Positions 36,129 to 46,700 of a DNA stretch of 64,000 nt are shown piece after piece. Origin of the DNA: Mesodorylaimus sp. YZB2_4 (lineage: Eukaryota; Nematoda; Enoplea; Dorylaimida; Dorylaimidae); contig JASANH010000167.1 of assembly GCA_030248295.1 (NCBI GenBank), positions 62,001-126,000 on the forward strand, written 5' to 3'. The translations under genes and the position numbers were made by a program. The notes under the pieces were generated by a model. That model did no database searches. It saw nothing but the letters and a program-made list of their open reading frames with translations, and was not told where the DNA came from. Position 1 is the first letter of the stretch. Each line of letters begins with the position of its first letter.

Positions 36129-36200
36129 CTGTTTTCTTTGGGAATATACACGCCTGCCGCGTTAAAGAATAGTCCGCGTGTACATTCCCGAAGAAAACAG
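36129..36200. other. 72-nt near-perfect inverted repeat (hairpin)
   Basis: Two 25-base arms (CTGTTTTCTT.GGGAAT.TACACGC and its reverse complement, 23 of 25 matching) surround a 22-base loop. The size fits a pre-miRNA-like hairpin or a foldback transposon relic. No second copy was noticed in the window. Confidence 0.5.
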
Positions 36201-36831
36201 ATAATAGAAATTATGGCTCAGCCTCTATCTTGGTTAATGGGAGGGCAATTTACTGTAGGAATTTCGCATCTACTGTACACGTACCCTATTGTGTGGTCTT
36301 ATGTGCACTGTGGGCCAGCATCGACCGAATCCTTAAATCCACCGAAACGAACCAGCTTTTTTAGACCAAACTAGTGCTGCAAATGACGTCGGTTTTTCGT
36401 TTTGACTTTGACGCGTGTCCCTAATTATACTTTGAGCCCTGTGTGCTGGTTGTGTTAACAAAAATTTTTAGTCGACAGTTTTCCTTATTCATGATTTGAA
36501 TTGGTTTTCTTCTCAATTAAGTGGTCCGAATTTGTTGCCATTCAGTTTAAAAAAGCTTCAAGAGCGGGACGCACTGCGCACAAGCTTTGAAGCGAGGAAC
36601 TTTTGATCAGCAATAAACTGTCATAAGCGGCTTGCAGCGGGAAATTCAAACTTTGCGCGTACAATTCGTGTGAAATGGTCAACAGTATGCAGGCCTTCCG
36701 TGGAGGGGTCATAGGAGTTTACGATGCTTTATTCGATGACGACAATATAAGCGCATGCGTCCATAGCATGTTCACGATCTTGCTCTGGAGAGTAATTTTC
36801 AAAAACAATCCTACTCTATGACAGCCCTTGG

Positions 36832-37255
36832 GGGCTTTTCAAAAAACTGAGGCATGTAAATACGCATGCACACGTACACATCTGCATGGCTTGACTAAAG
36901 ACACGCACGATCATTACAATCGCAATCAATCGCTGACATCGGCTACTCCGAGCGCACATATATATCCCTCCTCGTTACTTGAGTTATAGGTAGCGGATAC
37001 CCCGCCACCACAGCAAAAAATTCCCATCAAGCGCATCGCGCAAGGCGAAGGCTCGAACTTGAGACGTACCTCAACACTATGGGTAAATCCCAGTCGATAC
37101 ATGGAGAGCAGCTGGAGTAGCCCAGTCGTGAAACATCGAATCGACGGGTTCAGGTGCCTAGTCATCGATCCATTTACTTGACCCGGCGACAAGGTGGCAC
37201 TGACGCGAGAATTGACTGGTGGGCACGCAATAACTCAGGATCGGGCTCGAAATGG
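36832..37255 (-). repeat. 430-bp repeat, lower copy (possible LTR)
   Basis: Nearly 90% identical by eye to 40546-40966, in the same orientation. It starts GGGCTTTTCA and ends GGGCTCGAAATGGACT. The two copies flank about 3.3 kb that contains a zinc-knuckle ORF on the minus strand. That layout fits LTRs of a degenerate element, although the TG..CA termini and a primer site were not seen. One internal 45-bp block differs completely between copies. Confidence 0.6.
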
Positions 37256-38220
37256 ACTTGGTGGACTCGAAATACAACGAAAAGCCCTCAATAAAGACTG
37301 GCAAGTAACCTGCTTTTCCTGACAACCTTTTCCGATCACTCGTAAACCCCTGAATATGCACTTGTCTGCTGCTTGTCACGACCAGTGACAAGCTCATTGA
37401 TTTCAAAGTTTTGGTGGAACTCATTTACTAGTCAGACCAGAGGCCGTGTTCTCGAAAGTTGGCTGGAAAACAGTGAGCTGACTGGAAAAACCCATTGAGG
37501 TCATCCCTAAATTTCCGATGAGGTGAACGCGGAGCTGACCCTAATATTCCAGTGAGGTGACCGGAGAAAGGCCTCGCGGAATTGTGCCATTCTCGAAACA
37601 AAACTTGGTGGACGAAAAGTTCAGCGTCAGCGTAAACGCGCAGTTTCAATGGCGCAAAGTGCATCTTCTATTTACCAGCCTAGACGACTCAACCTAGGGC
37701 GACTGATGACCGGATGGATATAGGTTTGCTGCCGTGTTATAATTACGGGACAACACAGGCGATATACGTAAAAACAGGGTATCTAAACTAGCGTTCAGCA
37801 AAGTCCATCGGTGCTTGTGTGCATATACAGTACACCAACCATTAAACTATTGTAAGCCCCGACAAATTCCAGCAGGACAAAAAAAATGTTCACCAAAAGA
37901 ACCGGAAGAAATGTGAGCTTGAATCCGCAAGACGCAGAGGGCTGTACAAAATAAAGACAAAAGAGCAAAAAAGCAGGCCCTGCCCCGCGGCGGACTAAAC
38001 GCCCAGAAAATGATGACTTGACGCTTGCTCGGTCCCAGTTCGGGCAGCGTCAGTTTGATCTTAATTCTACAAGAGGAACTATACGGGCCAGAAAAATGGT
38101 CTTTGCAGATACTTAGTTTGCCCTAATAAGGAGATGCCGGTAGTGCCTGTTTATGGTCATTCGAGCACTATAGTCTTGCCTACGTGTAGAAACAAGCTAA
38201 TAGAAGCATCAGATTACTTG
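37256..38220. other. Non-coding stretch inside the direct-repeat-flanked region
   Basis: I see no gene or RNA in this kilobase. It lies between the lower direct repeat and the minus-strand zinc-knuckle ORF, so it may be decayed interior sequence of the same element. Confidence 0.35.
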
Positions 38221-38229
38221 CCTAACTCT

Positions 38230-39540
38230 TCAGCAAAGTCTTATGCAGAGGGGATTCGGATCTTCTTCGCTTGAATGAGACCAATGAGAATGAGATTGTG
38301 CGGCAGGTTGGTGCATGAGTCCAGTCAAGATGCGTAGGACTTCCTCGTGCTTCCCTGGTTGGATCGTGCCATCGACTCCGCTGACCTTGGCGCGAAGGCG
38401 ATTGATGAGACTGTAAAGGTCCTGGTATTCCGGCAGGTCAGGTACTGGCTGCTGTGAATCAATGGCAGCGAAACGATCCTTGGTTGGCTTCTTTCTCAGT
38501 TTCTCCGCCATTGGATGAGCGAGTTTCGGCGCAGGTTTGCTGCCAGCTGTCATCACTCGCGGCGAGTGGGTTTGCTCAATTGGGGTCAGAGCCTTGGCTG
38601 GTGTAGGTTGGACGGATCTGTGCTGAAGTGACGGCTGCAGCGATGCTGGTTTTTCAGGTTCCGCCGGTTTTGCGTTTGCCTGTTTTGGGGCAGGCATTGG
38701 AGCGGTCGGGTTTGGGCCAAGGGTTATTGCATGAGTCGCGACATCGGCTTGTGGTGGTGGCGTTGGGGTCATGCATTGTGGGAACCATGGTGGGATCAGT
38801 CTTGTCAGCGCTGGCTGAAAGAGTTGTCGCAGACGATGATCCATTCGATGTCGTGCTGGACGAAGAGGAAGAGGTGGAGAATTCTGAACGACTTCGTTCG
38901 CGTCGTCCTTTTGGTTGCGGCGGTGTGATGGGTGGGATGGCTGGAATTGGTGATTCGGACGGCGGTGATGAAGAACTGGCGGAGCGTTTGTTTTTTCCGT
39001 GCTTGGGCGGGGCGGATTGTGTGCGGGAAGTGCGCTGCTCCTCTGGCGCATGACGGGGACGTGGTTTTTCGAAGGAAATCTGACCGCTTGGCAACTGCAG
39101 AAAAGCTCGTTGGATCAGAGCTGAGCCCGACTCATGGTGGGCAAATACGATAAATGCCGTGTTCGCTGGAGTGCGGCCAGTGGCGTAGATGCGGACTGAC
39201 TCGACTAGTCCATGAATGAAGCAGTGAGTTAGATGGCTTCCCGGTTGCACGAGGTGGGTACATGAGTGGCGACTACGGTGCGGTCGTCGTCGGCTGGGAT
39301 GGTGATGGTGTGCTGCTGCCACAAGACAAGGAAAAGCGGATTAGGTGTCTGGTGCACGGTGAGCAGGACGGTAAGGAATCGCGGAGACGGACAGTCACGC
39401 GCATAGTGGCCTACGCTGCCACACTTTCTACACTTATCATTGCTTACCCGTGGTTTTTGTGTAGCGAGTTGATTCGGTGCGCTCGATCGAGTGGAGTAGA
39501 ATTGACCAGGTTGGTGTCTGGAAAAGGGGGGTCCTTACGC
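38230..39540 (-). pseudogene. Degenerate transposon-type ORF with CCHC zinc knuckle
   Basis: On the minus strand a CCHC knuckle, CRKCGSVGHYARDC, is encoded at 39432-39391 (Cys-x2-Cys-x4-His-x4-Cys), as in nucleocapsid and ORF1 proteins. The frame stops near 39230. A second frame is open at 39322-38654 with an RRM-like patch (NTAFIVFAHHESGSALIQRA) and a serine-rich, basic stretch. The first frame reopens and ends at 38230 with a proline-rich stretch and LPEYQDLYSLINRLRAKVSG. At least two frameshifts would be needed to join them. The 430-bp direct repeats on both sides support a mobile-element origin. Class (LTR gag or non-LTR ORF1) is undecided. Confidence 0.55.
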
Positions 39541-39543
39541 TGA

Positions 39544-40340
39544 TTGCGGATTAGGCGTGGGCTCGTGCTGCACAACAGGCACGATCTGCTGCCCAGTGGA
39601 TCAATATTCGACGTACAATCCCACATATTGACCCGAAACAAAAATCACCTAAGGTTCCAGCCGGAGCTGATACATCGGACGATGAGGAGTCCATCCCACA
39701 AAATTCGTCTGATGCTGAATCAAATATAGCAGACTTTGGTAAGCCCTCGACATTCGCAGCATAGCGACAGACTGGCAAATGTGCCATACAATTTGCGTCC
39801 GCGCTGTCAGCAAGCACGGCGGCCCAGCCCTTTGGCCCCGCAGGCTGACACTGCCCAGGCTAGTCATGAAGACACCCCCAGACAAGAGCGAAAGAGAAAC
39901 AGGAAGAATAAAAGACACCAAACAAAGAATGGAAGAGAAGCATAGGACTTATTTGTTCTCTTATGAGCATGATTCGTAAGTTACTTTATCGTAATATCTA
40001 ATCTTTATTTACAAGAGCGTATATCATGACCTTTTTGCCTTTTATTGCTTATTTTATTTTTTTGTGATCGGAATGGGCGTCCGTTTTTTAAGAAGGGGAG
40101 AGTGTAGTGAACAGGATGATGTTAGTTTCATATTTACCGCGCATTGCTATTTGAATATGTTTGCCTTCATTTTTATTTGGCACTAGTACATTTGTTATGT
40201 CTAATCGTGAATCATGCTATCTTTGCGTGTTCTACGAAACCTATACAAGCTCGCCTTTTCGTGTCATTAGTGTGCTCTAGTCTGTTCGTGAGTTTCGGTG
40301 AGCCAATAAAGAGTTGCTTTTAATTGAGTAGAGCCCCCTT
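39544..40340 (+). mobile_element. 3' end of a Ty3/gypsy-like LTR retrotransposon (pol tail, PPT, start of 3' LTR)
   Basis: The plus-strand frame 39736-39945 contains PYNLRPR, typical of the C-terminal tail after integrase in gypsy-like pol proteins, then a basic stretch and a stop. The preceding acidic, Ser-rich stretch is in a different frame, so the coding part is broken. A polypurine tract AAGAAGGGGAGAG (40090-40102) is followed directly by TGTAGTGAACAGG, a typical LTR start. AATAAA follows about 200 bases later. Integrase, RT and protease are absent, so only the 3' end remains. It lies opposite in orientation to the zinc-knuckle relic. Confidence 0.7.
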
Positions 40341-40545
40341 TATAGGAACCCACCCAAGCTCTGCAGACTTTCTTCGATGAATCATTTTTTCCAAGGCGAA
40401 ACCTGTTTTTTACAGAGGGAGAATAGGCGCTCCGCGGAGCAAAAACAGACACGACCGCCCATTACGGCCCCAATCATTAGTTTGGTGGCACAGCTGCAAA
40501 TGTTCTCCAGGCTGAAGTGTCTGGGCCTCAGAAAGACTTTATTGA

Positions 40546-40966
40546 GGGCTTTTCATGAAACTAAGGCATGTACACACAAACGCACACGTACACATCTGCC
40601 TGGCTTGACTAAAGACACGCACGATCGTAACAATCGCAGTCAATCGCTGACATCGGCTGCGACAAGCACGCGCGTAGCATCAAATATTCAGAGAATTACA
40701 GGCAGCGGATACCCCGCCACCAAAGCAAAAAATTCCCATCAAGCGCATCGCGCAAGGCGAAGGCTCGAAGTTGAGACGTACCTCAACACTATGGGTAAAT
40801 ACCAACTTGAAAACGGAGAGCAGCTGGAGTAGCCCAGTCGTGAAACATCGAATCGACGGGTTCAGGCGCCTGGTCATCGATCCATTTACTTGACCCGGCG
40901 ACAAGGTGGCACTGACGCGAGGATTGACTGGTGGGCACGCAATAACTCAGGATCGGGCTCGAAATG
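40546..40966 (-). repeat. 430-bp repeat, upper copy (possible LTR)
   Basis: Pairs with 36832-37255. The sequence from CGGATACCCCGCCACC to GGGCTCGAAATGGACT is almost unchanged between the two copies. A block around 40663-40705 is replaced. The right boundary lies at the point where both copies diverge after ATGGACT. Confidence 0.6.
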
Positions 40967-40969
40967 GAC

Positions 40970-41455
40970 TCGGTTTCTGCTGCATTGAGGATTTCGGCAA
41001 AATTGAATTGTAGGTCCAAGTTCTGCTTATTAGGTCATCACATGAGAATACGAGTTGCACGACTGCTCTGCTAGGATTTTCTTTTTTCCTGAACGCGCTT
41101 TGCTTACGAACAGTTATTTGGGCGACAAACACTTTCTGCTCACATGGCCAGGCAGGCGTCAATGACCAAGGTACCACAGTATACAGGCAGTCCTGTGATC
41201 AAAGAACCAGTGCCTCACCATTACTACAGTATGGTGTGCCTGCTTATGGCTCAATGAACCACCCTAACCTGTCATTTGTGTGCACTAGACAGCCAGGGCC
41301 CACAAACTCAATATTATCCTCATCCAGTTACTCGTACAAACGACCCACGACACGACCGACTGTCGAGTGAAGGACCCACAAAGAACATCACTTACTCATT
41401 CATGGGTGCGGTGCAAGTTATAGGCAAGACAGAACGACAGCAAATCACTAACCAA
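40970..41455. other. Non-coding stretch between the upper direct repeat and the WTAP-like exon
   Basis: No gene, RNA or repeat seen. It should hold the 3' UTR of the WTAP-like exon, but no clear AATAAA was found on the minus strand. Confidence 0.35.
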
Positions 41456-41456
41456 A

Positions 41457-41958
41457 TCACACATGCAAGTCAGGGGTCTCCTCGTCCCCCACGCCAGCAC
41501 CCTGCTGACCACTCTCCTCGAACTCGTCCGCATTGTCCTTGGTCGGCGTCGGACACTGCTCCTCGACATCATCGCCACTGCGATCCTGTTGGCCCTCCAC
41601 CGCATCCTCCACTCCACTCTCCTCCTCCTCCTCCAACATCTTCTCCTCCTGCTCGTCCGCACCCTTCTCCATCTGCTCCTCGTCCAGCCTGGCCTTCTTG
41701 CTGCCCCCCTCCTCCTCCTCGACGCCCCTCTTGGCCCCACCCCGCCCCACCTTCCCCACCCCGTCCACCTTCTTCTTCTCCAACTCCTCATCCAACGTGC
41801 CATCCAATCCCAGCCCCAGCAACTCCCTCATCCTGCCATTCTCTTCGTGCACTTTCCTCAATTGCCTCTGCAAGAGGACGATGGTCGACTGCATTCCTTC
41901 CATATTCTCGTCCATTTCCAACAAGAAATCATCCAAATCCTTGTGTTGGGTTTTCGAG
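41457..41958 (-). CDS. C-terminal exon of a WTAP / Fl(2)d homologue (m6A writer subunit), partial
   Basis: One exon read on the minus strand. It has an acceptor CACGTCAG before CTCGAAAAC at 41958 (entering in phase 2) and a TGA at 41459-41457, giving 166 complete codons before the stop. Its start (KDLDDFLLEMDENMEGMQST, then IVLLQRQL) matches the end of the WTAP coiled coil, which in vertebrates reads DELNDFIIQLDEEVEGMQST. After it comes an acidic, low-complexity tail with basic clusters (GGAKRG, SKKARLDEE). WTAP holds the METTL3-METTL14 methyltransferase complex in nuclear speckles and affects splicing. The earlier exons should lie upstream (higher coordinates), but nothing recognisable is found up to TAF1. 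They may be diverged or absent, and this could be a detached fragment. Confidence 0.72.
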
Positions 41959-41959
41959 C

Positions 41960-43700
41960 TGACGTGAGTTGTCACTAATTATTCGAGACTTCCTGCACGT
42001 CAGATCACGAGTCCCTGAGGTGTGCAGTAGGTCGAATCCCTCACACTGGCAGGCGCCCACGCATCTTGCAAGCAGCAGCAGCAGCATTCCAGCAGTTTTT
42101 TATCATCGTATCGATCCGTATAATTAGTACGATGACCACTCACTGTCGTTTATGGAGGATGGAGGCAATGACTTGTCATTCTTGCTTAGCCACGACCTAA
42201 TAAGGCGAAAAACGAAAGACTCGACGTGGTTATGCTCTAACATGACCAGCAGCTATGTTCACCTGCGCTTCGGTTTTATGCAAGCAGCGAACTGCTCGGT
42301 GGTGATTCACTTGGCATTTTACAACTCGCTTATCGAAAGCGATTACAGCTTCTCTGAAGCACTTTGCGAAAGGGTCAAGCAAAAATTCCTAAAAACGCAT
42401 GCTTGAGAACGTGTGCGAGGCTTTTACGAATTGACCAATTTTTCGGTGAGGTTTAGCTGTTGAGGCGCCTTCGAAAAACCACCAGCAATATCGATCCGAA
42501 AAAAGCCTGTCAGTGCGATCATCATCAGAATTCCACAAAAGTCGCTCGCTGACCTGGGTAATCCCACAAATCGCACATTCTTTGACAAAGCTGTCTTGGG
42601 ATATCGTGGAGGGATAACCAGCGAGGATCGTTTTAGGCGACTCTGCCTATCCATGCTGGAAATGGCGTACAGTATGACACCATTTAAAAAGAGCCTCTTA
42701 CGGAGGAAGTTTAAAAAAGTTAGCAGAAGAAGTGAGCTCAGCACAGTACAGCTCACAAGAAAACGAGGGTGAAACTCGAGGACATAATTGGCCAGTGAAA
42801 GAACGTCAGAACGTTGCTTCATTCTGTCTCAAAAATGTTGGATACGTTTGCTCGCGCTGTGCTCCATGGTCCAGCTATAGGCATGCCCAAGTTTGTTGAA
42901 GAGGCCGAAATAGATGAAGGACGGCGTGATCGCCATTGGCAACCAAAATGATCATCTGGCGACGGCTGGGTGATGAGACTTGACAGTGCAGGGCCATTTC
43001 TTCAGTCAGGCATGTGTGAGTGCATGTAGTAGCACCCGAACATGTAGTCGCTAGGTTGAAACCGTGACATCCACTGAGCTAATTCCTTCAAGCTCACTGG
43101 AAGTTTCCTTTAAGGGCGCTGTGCGTCTGGAATAGGGTCACTTCGATGGGCGATTTTCATTTAAGCTCACAGGAAAGTCCCGTCGAGCTCAAAGAGATTT
43201 TTTCCCGCGAGCTCCAATGAAAGTTCCAGTTACCTTGAAGGAAAATTTTCCTTTCACCTCGAGGCTTTCTTCGAGTTTCTGGAATACGGCCTCAGGTTGC
43301 AATTCCCGTCTAATCGGTGGTCAGTGGGCGCTGCTCATTCATTGATTGTATAGTATAAAGCCACCTGCGTGATTTTCTTGGTTTTTTTTGTTCAGCATCC
43401 ACTTGACATGGATCAGGTCAGCATAGTTTCCGTCAACAATTTTCTATTTTCTTCAAGTTCCAAAAAAGTTTAGTATGATATTTCTTCAAAGTTACAAAAG
43501 TGAAGTCTGACAAAGGACGTACCTACCCTGTTCCGCCAACTAGGTCATCTCTCTTGGTTCTTTCATATTGCCTCTGTATGCACTAAGCGCGTTTGTACCT
43601 GCGCATCATTTTAGGCACGTCTTACTGTAACCCCCATTTGGAATTTGGATTCGTCAATCGGATTTTATGATATTTTGTTTTCATGGGTTCCTTTTTTAAA
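41960..43700. other. Region between the WTAP-like exon and TAF1, mostly non-coding
   Basis: No confident gene apart from the tentative ORF at 42424-42822. A loose repetition of AGCTCA..GGAAAGTTCC-like blocks occurs at 43090-43270. This is where upstream WTAP exons would be expected, but none was recognised. Confidence 0.35.
42424..42822 (-). CDS. Tentative small protein with two hydrophobic segments, unrecognised
   Basis: An ATG-initiated 132-codon frame with an in-frame stop. It has two membrane-like segments: LVSCTVLSSLLLLTFLNFL (about 22-42) and ASDFCGILMMIALTGFF (about 91-107). A basic stretch (RQSRLKRSSL) lies between them. Immediately upstream a 35-codon frame (starting MAITPSFIYFGLFNKLGHAY) ends just before this ATG, like an upstream ORF. 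I do not recognise the family, and chance cannot be excluded for a frame this short. Confidence 0.25.
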   Translation of the reverse strand: MKQRSDVLSLANYVLEFHPRFLVSCTVLSSLLLLTFLNFLRKRLFLNGVILYAISSMDRQSRLKRSSLVIPPRYPKTALSKNVRFVGLPRSASDFCGILMMIALTGFFRIDIAGGFSKAPQQLNLTEKLVNS

Positions 43701-43706
43701 TTTTAG
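43701..43706 (+). promoter_or_regulatory. Acceptor-like TTTTAG just upstream of the TAF1 ATG
   Basis: A T-rich tract ending in TTTTAG finishes 20 bases before the start codon. It implies either an upstream 5' UTR exon or trans-splicing of the TAF1 mRNA. Confidence 0.45.
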
Positions 43707-43726
43707 GATAAATATCGTTTGTATAA

Positions 43727-46700
43727 ATGTCTGATTCAGCAGAATTCACTTCATTCCTTTTTGGAAATGTTGACGAAGACGGAAATTTAGAAAGCGATTT
43801 TCTCGATGAGGTATGCGAGGTGCTTTTGTTGGCAGATTTTTGAATGTTTCCTTTTTCTTGTGTCCCACCGCCTGCAATTTCTACCTTGTTCCGCAATTCG
43901 AACTAGAAAACCAGAAAAATCAGGGACAGGTTTCCGCGCATCGCATGACCCTTTTGCCGTGATCAGGTCTAGTGATGTGCCAAATTCAACGAAGTTCTCT
44001 TCTTTTTAGGAAACCAAGGCTCATCTTTCAAATCTTAGTTATTTTTTAAATCCAACTGACGGAGCTGGGGCTGCATTCGAAGAAGCGGATGGGCAAGGCG
44101 AGGAAGAAGGGTCGAATCGAGATGATGATCGATCAAGCAATTCAAGCCCTGCGTCCGGCCGCCCCGAATCGAAAGGTAGGACGAGTTATGCTCTTTCCTT
44201 TGTTTGTTGCAATTTAATTTAAATTTTACAAGTTTTTCGTGACCGAAGGCCCTGCAAAATCTAATTTTCGATATTTTCAAGGATAAAACATGTTTTCTTG
44301 AAAAAATCCAACAAAGTGATTTGTTTTATTAAATTTTTAGAAGCTTTCGCCAATTTTTAATGACTAAATGACCTTGAAAAACCTTTTTCGCATTTTTTTA
44401 AATAAAAAACGTTTTTTCTCGAGTAATTGTAAAGGCCTATCAAAAGATTTTAGGTTTTTTTGCGGGTCTGCTTTTTATCTTATCTTTTATACAAAGCTAT
44501 TGTTTATATCTGCTTGGCTTTAAAATTCAACTGATGAAGCTGCCGCTCCATTCGAAGATTCCTAATTCATTTAGCTTTTCTAAACATTTTTCATATAAAA
44601 GTTTTATTAAGAGTTGGAAATTGAATTTTTTGGAACTGTTTTCTAAATATTTTCTGGTTTTTAGCTTCAAGTGCAGTCGATTTTGCCGAAATCGATGAAA
44701 TCGCAATAGACGAGGAAGCAAATTTTCTTGACGGGGAGGAAGCTTTGCCAGCATTTTATGAAAGTATGTTGGCTTTTTCGAGTCCTTGATTTTGTAACTG
44801 GTGGATCGAGGGTGATCAGAATCGAGAATTTTCATTGTTGAGATATTGTTAGGAATATGCATGGCCTGGCAAAGTATGGGAGCGGTTACAGTCCAGCATC
44901 GACCGACCCGCCGATCCGGGCCGGATCGGTTTGTGTGGGTCGGCCGGATCGGAATTTTGAATTCCCGCCAAAATATCTTCTCTGGCGTCAAGTCATGTCT
45001 TCATGCAGGCAGCCAGGATCGACAGTTCAACCCACTAGAGTGGCCGCCCATGCATGACGTCGAAGCTATTTTTGAATTTTTCGACCCCACCCACCTTCTG
45101 TGCACATAGGAGCGCGGGGGCTGATTTGGCTTGTGAGAGCTTGATTGGGGGCAACCCTGACTGAAACGCCTCAGTTATATTCCGGCTGAAGACGTCTGTT
45201 TAGGACACCCGTTCTTAGAGAACTGGCTGCGGGCGATTCACAGGATTTTTCATTGGAGGTGGAAGTGGTGCCCTGGATTGAGAAAACTGGTCCTAATTGC
45301 CAGTCGAGACTCTCTGTTCTCGCTCCCTATCATCCAGGGACGCTGGTGCTGGCGCATGATGCCCTCGACGGTGATACTCCAGCGGAGCAGCTCCAAGTGA
45401 GAGGGAGCCTGCCATGAGACTTGATCGCCTCACACACTGCCGCACTCGTCATTATGACTGCTGGCTGGCAATTGGAAAAACCCTCAGGGCAGTGGGGTTG
45501 GTGTGAGCCCAGCCCAAAAATATTTAAAAGGCTGTCTTCATACTAGCCACCTGCCACTCTACAAAGTCAAGTCTAGAAGCGGAACGGGATATTGCAGCTG
45601 AAGTGCAACAGTAAAAATTTGTGAAATTCTTCGCTATCAGCTCAGCTAGACAGCATGTGGCAAGGGACGATCACGTCAACTTATTCCTGAAGTTTTCCTT
45701 TCCTGTCTGTTTTGTTCCGAAATCCGTCAGCCCCTTCCTCCCTGACTGCGGGTGTCTGTTATCGATGGTCCTTTATCAAAGAAAGGAAGCGCATCATGCC
45801 AGAAAACAAATGAATGGATGCAATACAACGTTGGGTCGGTTTTGGATCGGGTCGGTTTGGTGACCTTACACCAGGGTCGGTCGATGCTGGGTTACAGTAA
45901 TCTTGGGTTAGACAATTGTCAGATGAACAGAATAAGTCGCGATTGACTAGAAAGCTCAGGGATGCCAGGGTTTCTGACTGACACGATCCTAAGCCAGCAT
46001 CGACTGATCCGCCGATCCGAGGGATGGGTCGGCTCCCGATCTGACCCGACCGCTGGACCGGCCGGTTCGGATTGGTCGATACTGGATTCCAAGATGGCTG
46101 TGTGAAAAACTGACTTGATCATCCGACATTGGGGGTCGCCTATGTGACACCCTGGCCGGACCCCCTGTAGGAATCGAGCTTGTGTATGAGTCTAAGACCT
46201 GAGGCACGGAGCGAGCCAAGCTCAAGTCACTGTCAGGGAAATGGCACTCTATCCTGGGACCAACCTTTAGTGCCGAGCTGGGGACCATGGCCCACTGGGG
46301 TATCCATCCTCTGCAATGTATGTTGCTGCCCCTCAACTGTGCACAGGCTATTGCATGGTACAAAGCCCCGGCCAGGGGCTAGGTTTCGGATGCTGCAGAT
46401 GGCCATATGAGGACAGGGGGTCATCATTTAATCCAAAGATTTTTGAATTTCGTGAGATTGAAAGAAGAATTTTAAAAAAAAGAAGCAATTTCTTGCACCA
46501 AAAACTAGAATTTTGTTTTTTTCAATGTTAGGTCATTGATCCTTGGTAATTCGAGAAAATATTGAATGGTTTTTTGCAGTTGGAATTTTTTAGATTTAAA
46601 AACGTGTAATTTAGCGCTTTTTTGTTTGGAAATTTGAGCAGATGACGAATGAGTGATCAGATCAGAGAAAATACGTTATCTTTTTTGTTTTTTAAGCTGA

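Larger units (their letters stand above)
34560..36700. other. Intergenic DNA with a SINE and a hairpin
   Basis: No gene is supported. The SINE at 35310-35455 and the inverted repeat at 36129-36200 are listed separately. Open frames overlap repeats or lack any recognisable feature. Confidence 0.4.

Noticed and set aside
36926-37192. Minus-strand frame starting MSPGQVNGSMTRHLNPSIRC, also present in the second repeat copy at 40680-40904
   Set aside because: It is shared only because the 430-bp repeat is duplicated. The C-terminal parts diverge completely and no domain is seen.
41463-41978. Long C-rich plus-strand frames opposite the WTAP-like exon
   Set aside because: They are antisense to a clearly homologous coding exon and are low-complexity reflections of its acidic tail.
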